NCBI GenBank assembly: GCA_937876385.1
Contig: CALFHQ010000185.1
Coordinates: 1-6,549 of the forward strand
Reading direction: 5' to 3'
DNA length: 6,549 nucleotides
Source: an uncultured Pseudomonadota bacterium
GTDB lineage: Bacteria; Myxococcota_A; UBA9042; CAIXZC01
Shown piece by piece: positions 4,936 to 6,549 of this stretch (the first letter of the stretch is position 1; each line of letters starts with the position of its first letter). The notes beneath the pieces were generated by a model that was not told the origin of the DNA, searched no databases, and saw only the letters and a list, made by a program, of their open reading frames with translations. Both the position numbers and the translations under genes were made by a program.

Positions 4936-6417
4936 CTATTTCCTTAAAATCTGTTTGAGAACGATATTCTTCCGAATCCACTTGAAGGCCTGCTGGGCTC
5001 CCAGGAACTGCCCTTCGAGCCCCAAACCCGACAGGTAGTGCGATCCCAAGAGCAGGATGTTCTTGTATGCAGTCTTCCCTGGAATGGGTGAGAGGTCCAA
5101 CGTACCAGGAAATCCTTCGTCGTAAATCTCAAGGTGAGCCGTAGGGTCTGGCCGATCTTCTCCGGTGTCCGGGTTCTTCGTGACATAGGGTGTGTCCACT
5201 GCGATGAGATTCTCTCGAAGGAATGGAAGAAGCCATTCCAGGGAGTGCTGAATTTCTCCATTCAGACGGTCGAAACCGGCCACATCCGTGGGTAATCCAC
5301 GGTAGGGGAGGCGAGCCTGGACGGTGAGTACAGCCGCTCCCTCGGGGTCCTCAGGCAGGTGCGAGACGGCCACCCAGATTCCGTTGGCCCCCACCAACTC
5401 CTGCTTCGGGTAGGGCACCACCATGACGTGTCTGCCCATGGGCTGTGGGATGATTCGGCGGGGCACGACGAAGTTCACCACATATTTATAGTATGCCGGT
5501 TGCAGCGCCTTCAACTGTCCATGGAAGTTCTGGTGCTGCTGTTCAGAGGGAATCAACCCGAAGAAATTCCTGGGGGAGGTGTTGCAGATGAGGACTCGTG
5601 CCTGGAGGGTTCGGTGCGGTCGCTGAACCGTCAACTCCTTGACCCGATTTCGGCGGATGGAGATGGACTCCAGCCTTCGGTCAGCCCAGTATTGGCCGCT
5701 GTTGTTCAGGATTCGGTCCACCAGCATTCGTTTGAAACCGTCAATTCCCCCGGGGAAGTCGAAGAGGCCGTGCGCGAAGTGCTGCATCAGTCGCCGCACC
5801 GACACCGGCGAAAGGGGCGCACTTTGCAGATTCGTCATTCCCAGGAGGATGGCGCTCATGGGAGCCGAAAACTTCAAGTGACCGGGAAAGGCCAACCGCT
5901 CCTGAGCCTCTCGGTAGACTTCTTGTCCCTCGAACTTCTTAGCGAATTGGCGCTTCTTGATAAAACCGGTCTGAGGCAGCAGCGGCAGGTCGCCCAGAGC
6001 CTCTCCCAACTCGTTGTTCAAGCCCGTAGCAGATCGCCAGAACCGCTCGATGTTTCGGCCATCATCTCCGAACTCTCTTCGCAACTCCGCCTGAGTCTGG
6101 TCCGCATCCAGTGAGATGTCGTAACGATGACCCGGTGTGACCACCTGTATCGGAGGGGTAAAAGGGATGGGCTTGTTCCGCATCTCCGCAATCAGGCCGA
6201 TGTCTCGAAAGAGAGAACGGATGACTGGGGAAGACGAAAACCCATACAGGAGAGGCAGCTCCCGAAGCATGGGGTGCTTGTCCAGGGTGTACTGATTGGG
6301 CTTTCCATCGTGGCCGATGAGGAGCACCGTGTAACCCTGCCGAGCGCACTGCGCGCCCAATGCAAGTCCACCAATATCTGTCCCAACGATTACGATGTCG
6401 AAACTGGCATCCGGCAT
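4936..6417 (-). CDS. FAD-dependent amine-oxidase/phytoene-desaturase-like oxidoreductase (493 aa)
   Basis: The overall plan matches the CrtI/phytoene-desaturase and amine-oxidase superfamily: an N-terminal Rossmann beta-alpha-beta (FDIVIVGTDIGGLALG, 6-21), a helical substrate region, FPGGIDGFKRMLVDRI (221-236), a strand carrying VLICNTSPRNFFGL (275-288), and a C-terminal FAD-contact motif NILLLGSHYLSGLGLEG (453-469). Members oxidise or isomerise polyprenoids such as carotenoids or squalene-derived lipids; the substrate here cannot be told. The dinucleotide fingerprint is altered: Asp14 replaces the second Gly of GxGxxG, and Gly35 stands where an acidic ribose-binding residue usually ends beta-2. 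The C-terminal motif is intact, so this may be a divergent subfamily rather than a dead enzyme. The ATG at 6417 is chosen because the Rossmann fold starts right after it, ACGAGG lies 7 bases upstream, and a promoter sits between it and the alternative start at 6507. It heads the minus-strand cluster and its stop is 2 bases from the tolC GTG. Confidence 0.8.
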   Translation of the reverse strand: MPDASFDIVIVGTDIGGLALGAQCARQGYTVLLIGHDGKPNQYTLDKHPMLRELPLLYGFSSSPVIRSLFRDIGLIAEMRNKPIPFTPPIQVVTPGHRYDISLDADQTQAELRREFGDDGRNIERFWRSATGLNNELGEALGDLPLLPQTGFIKKRQFAKKFEGQEVYREAQERLAFPGHLKFSAPMSAILLGMTNLQSAPLSPVSVRRLMQHFAHGLFDFPGGIDGFKRMLVDRILNNSGQYWADRRLESISIRRNRVKELTVQRPHRTLQARVLICNTSPRNFFGLIPSEQQHQNFHGQLKALQPAYYKYVVNFVVPRRIIPQPMGRHVMVVPYPKQELVGANGIWVAVSHLPEDPEGAAVLTVQARLPYRGLPTDVAGFDRLNGEIQHSLEWLLPFLRENLIAVDTPYVTKNPDTGEDRPDPTAHLEIYDEGFPGTLDLSPIPGKTAYKNILLLGSHYLSGLGLEGQFLGAQQAFKWIRKNIVLKQILRK

Positions 6418-6435
6418 AGACAAACCTCGTGCGCA

Positions 6436-6463
6436 AGTATAGGCGAAGCCGGACAAATGACAA
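6436..6463 (-). promoter_or_regulatory. Sigma70-type promoter of the minus-strand cluster
   Basis: On the minus strand TTGTCA (6458-6463), 16 bases, then TATACT (6436-6441): each hexamer matches five of six consensus bases. Initiation would fall near 6429, leaving a leader of only about a dozen bases that includes GAGG (6425-6428). The position supports the oxidoreductase start at 6417, because the longer in-frame start at 6507 lies upstream of this promoter. Confidence 0.6.
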
Positions 6464-6501
6464 GGAAAACCGGGGACAGCGACGAGGTCGTCAGAAAATC
6501 C

Positions 6502-6529
6502 TTGCAAAGCCGGTGCTCCCGTTTACACT
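6502..6529 (+). promoter_or_regulatory. Weak candidate divergent promoter towards the right edge
   Basis: TTGCAA (6502-6507), 16 bases, then TACACT (6524-6529): each hexamer matches four of six consensus bases. It would fire away from the minus-strand cluster into a gene beyond the window, of which nothing is visible. The region 6464-6549 otherwise holds no recognisable gene. Confidence 0.22.
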
Positions 6530-6549
6530 CTGTCCTCACGGCCCCGCCA

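Noticed and set aside
5359..6114. 251-codon plus-strand frame antisense to the oxidoreductase
   Set aside because: High third-position GC in the real gene keeps the opposite frame open. There is no start signal, and composition is that of a shadow. The same holds for the plus-strand frames at 1881-2519, 3521-4171 and 4175-4891.
6418..6507. N-terminal extension of the oxidoreductase from ATG at 6507
   Set aside because: The extra 30 residues precede a Rossmann fold that normally begins at the N-terminus, and the extension would be upstream of the best promoter.
6464..6549. Possible tRNA or other RNA gene at the right edge
   Set aside because: The sequence ends in GCCCCGCCA, but no cloverleaf arms or conserved TTCGANTC-like loop can be found within the visible bases.

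Overview
The window is from a Gram-negative bacterium of moderate to high GC content. Three products, an HtrA/DegP-type protease, an MlaC-like protein and a TolC-like channel, only make sense in a cell with a periplasm and an outer membrane. A very glycine-rich beta-helix-type protein at the left edge is a kind often met in Myxococcota and other former 'Deltaproteobacteria'. I lean towards that broad group, but nothing here fixes the taxon. There are no mobile-element genes, CRISPR repeats, rRNA or tRNA. Coding density is high and every gap between genes is under 200 bases.

Layout. Positions 2-514 (+) hold the C-terminal end of a Gly-rich, probably secreted repeat protein that enters from the left. 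Positions 621-1265 (+) encode a small single-domain transaldolase with a strong ribosome binding site. Everything to the right is on the minus strand and reads right to left: an FAD-dependent desaturase-like oxidoreductase (6417-4936), a TolC-family outer-membrane factor (4933-3551), an MlaC/Ttg2D-family periplasmic protein (3503-2862) and a DegP/DegQ-family serine protease with two PDZ domains (2711-1272). The transaldolase and protease genes converge, with only 6 bases between their stop codons. A 6-bp inverted repeat covers both stops.

The minus-strand genes look like one operon. A good sigma70-type promoter (TTGTCA, 16 bases, TATACT) lies just before the oxidoreductase start. The oxidoreductase stop and the proposed tolC GTG start are 2 bases apart, tolC and mlaC are 47 bases apart, and mlaC and htrA are 150 bases apart, so htrA may have extra control of its own. 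The set combines a cytoplasmic polyprenoid-desaturase-type enzyme, an outer-membrane channel, a periplasmic lipid-carrier-type protein and an envelope quality-control protease. This suggests making or modifying a hydrophobic molecule and moving it across the envelope, but the substrate and any inner-membrane pump are not visible here.

The points most worth a second look are the altered FAD-binding fingerprint of the oxidoreductase (GxDxxG, and no acidic residue at the end of beta-2), the strongly acidic segment at the predicted periplasmic tip of the TolC-like protein, and the gene combination itself. I found no clear evidence of a wholly new system.
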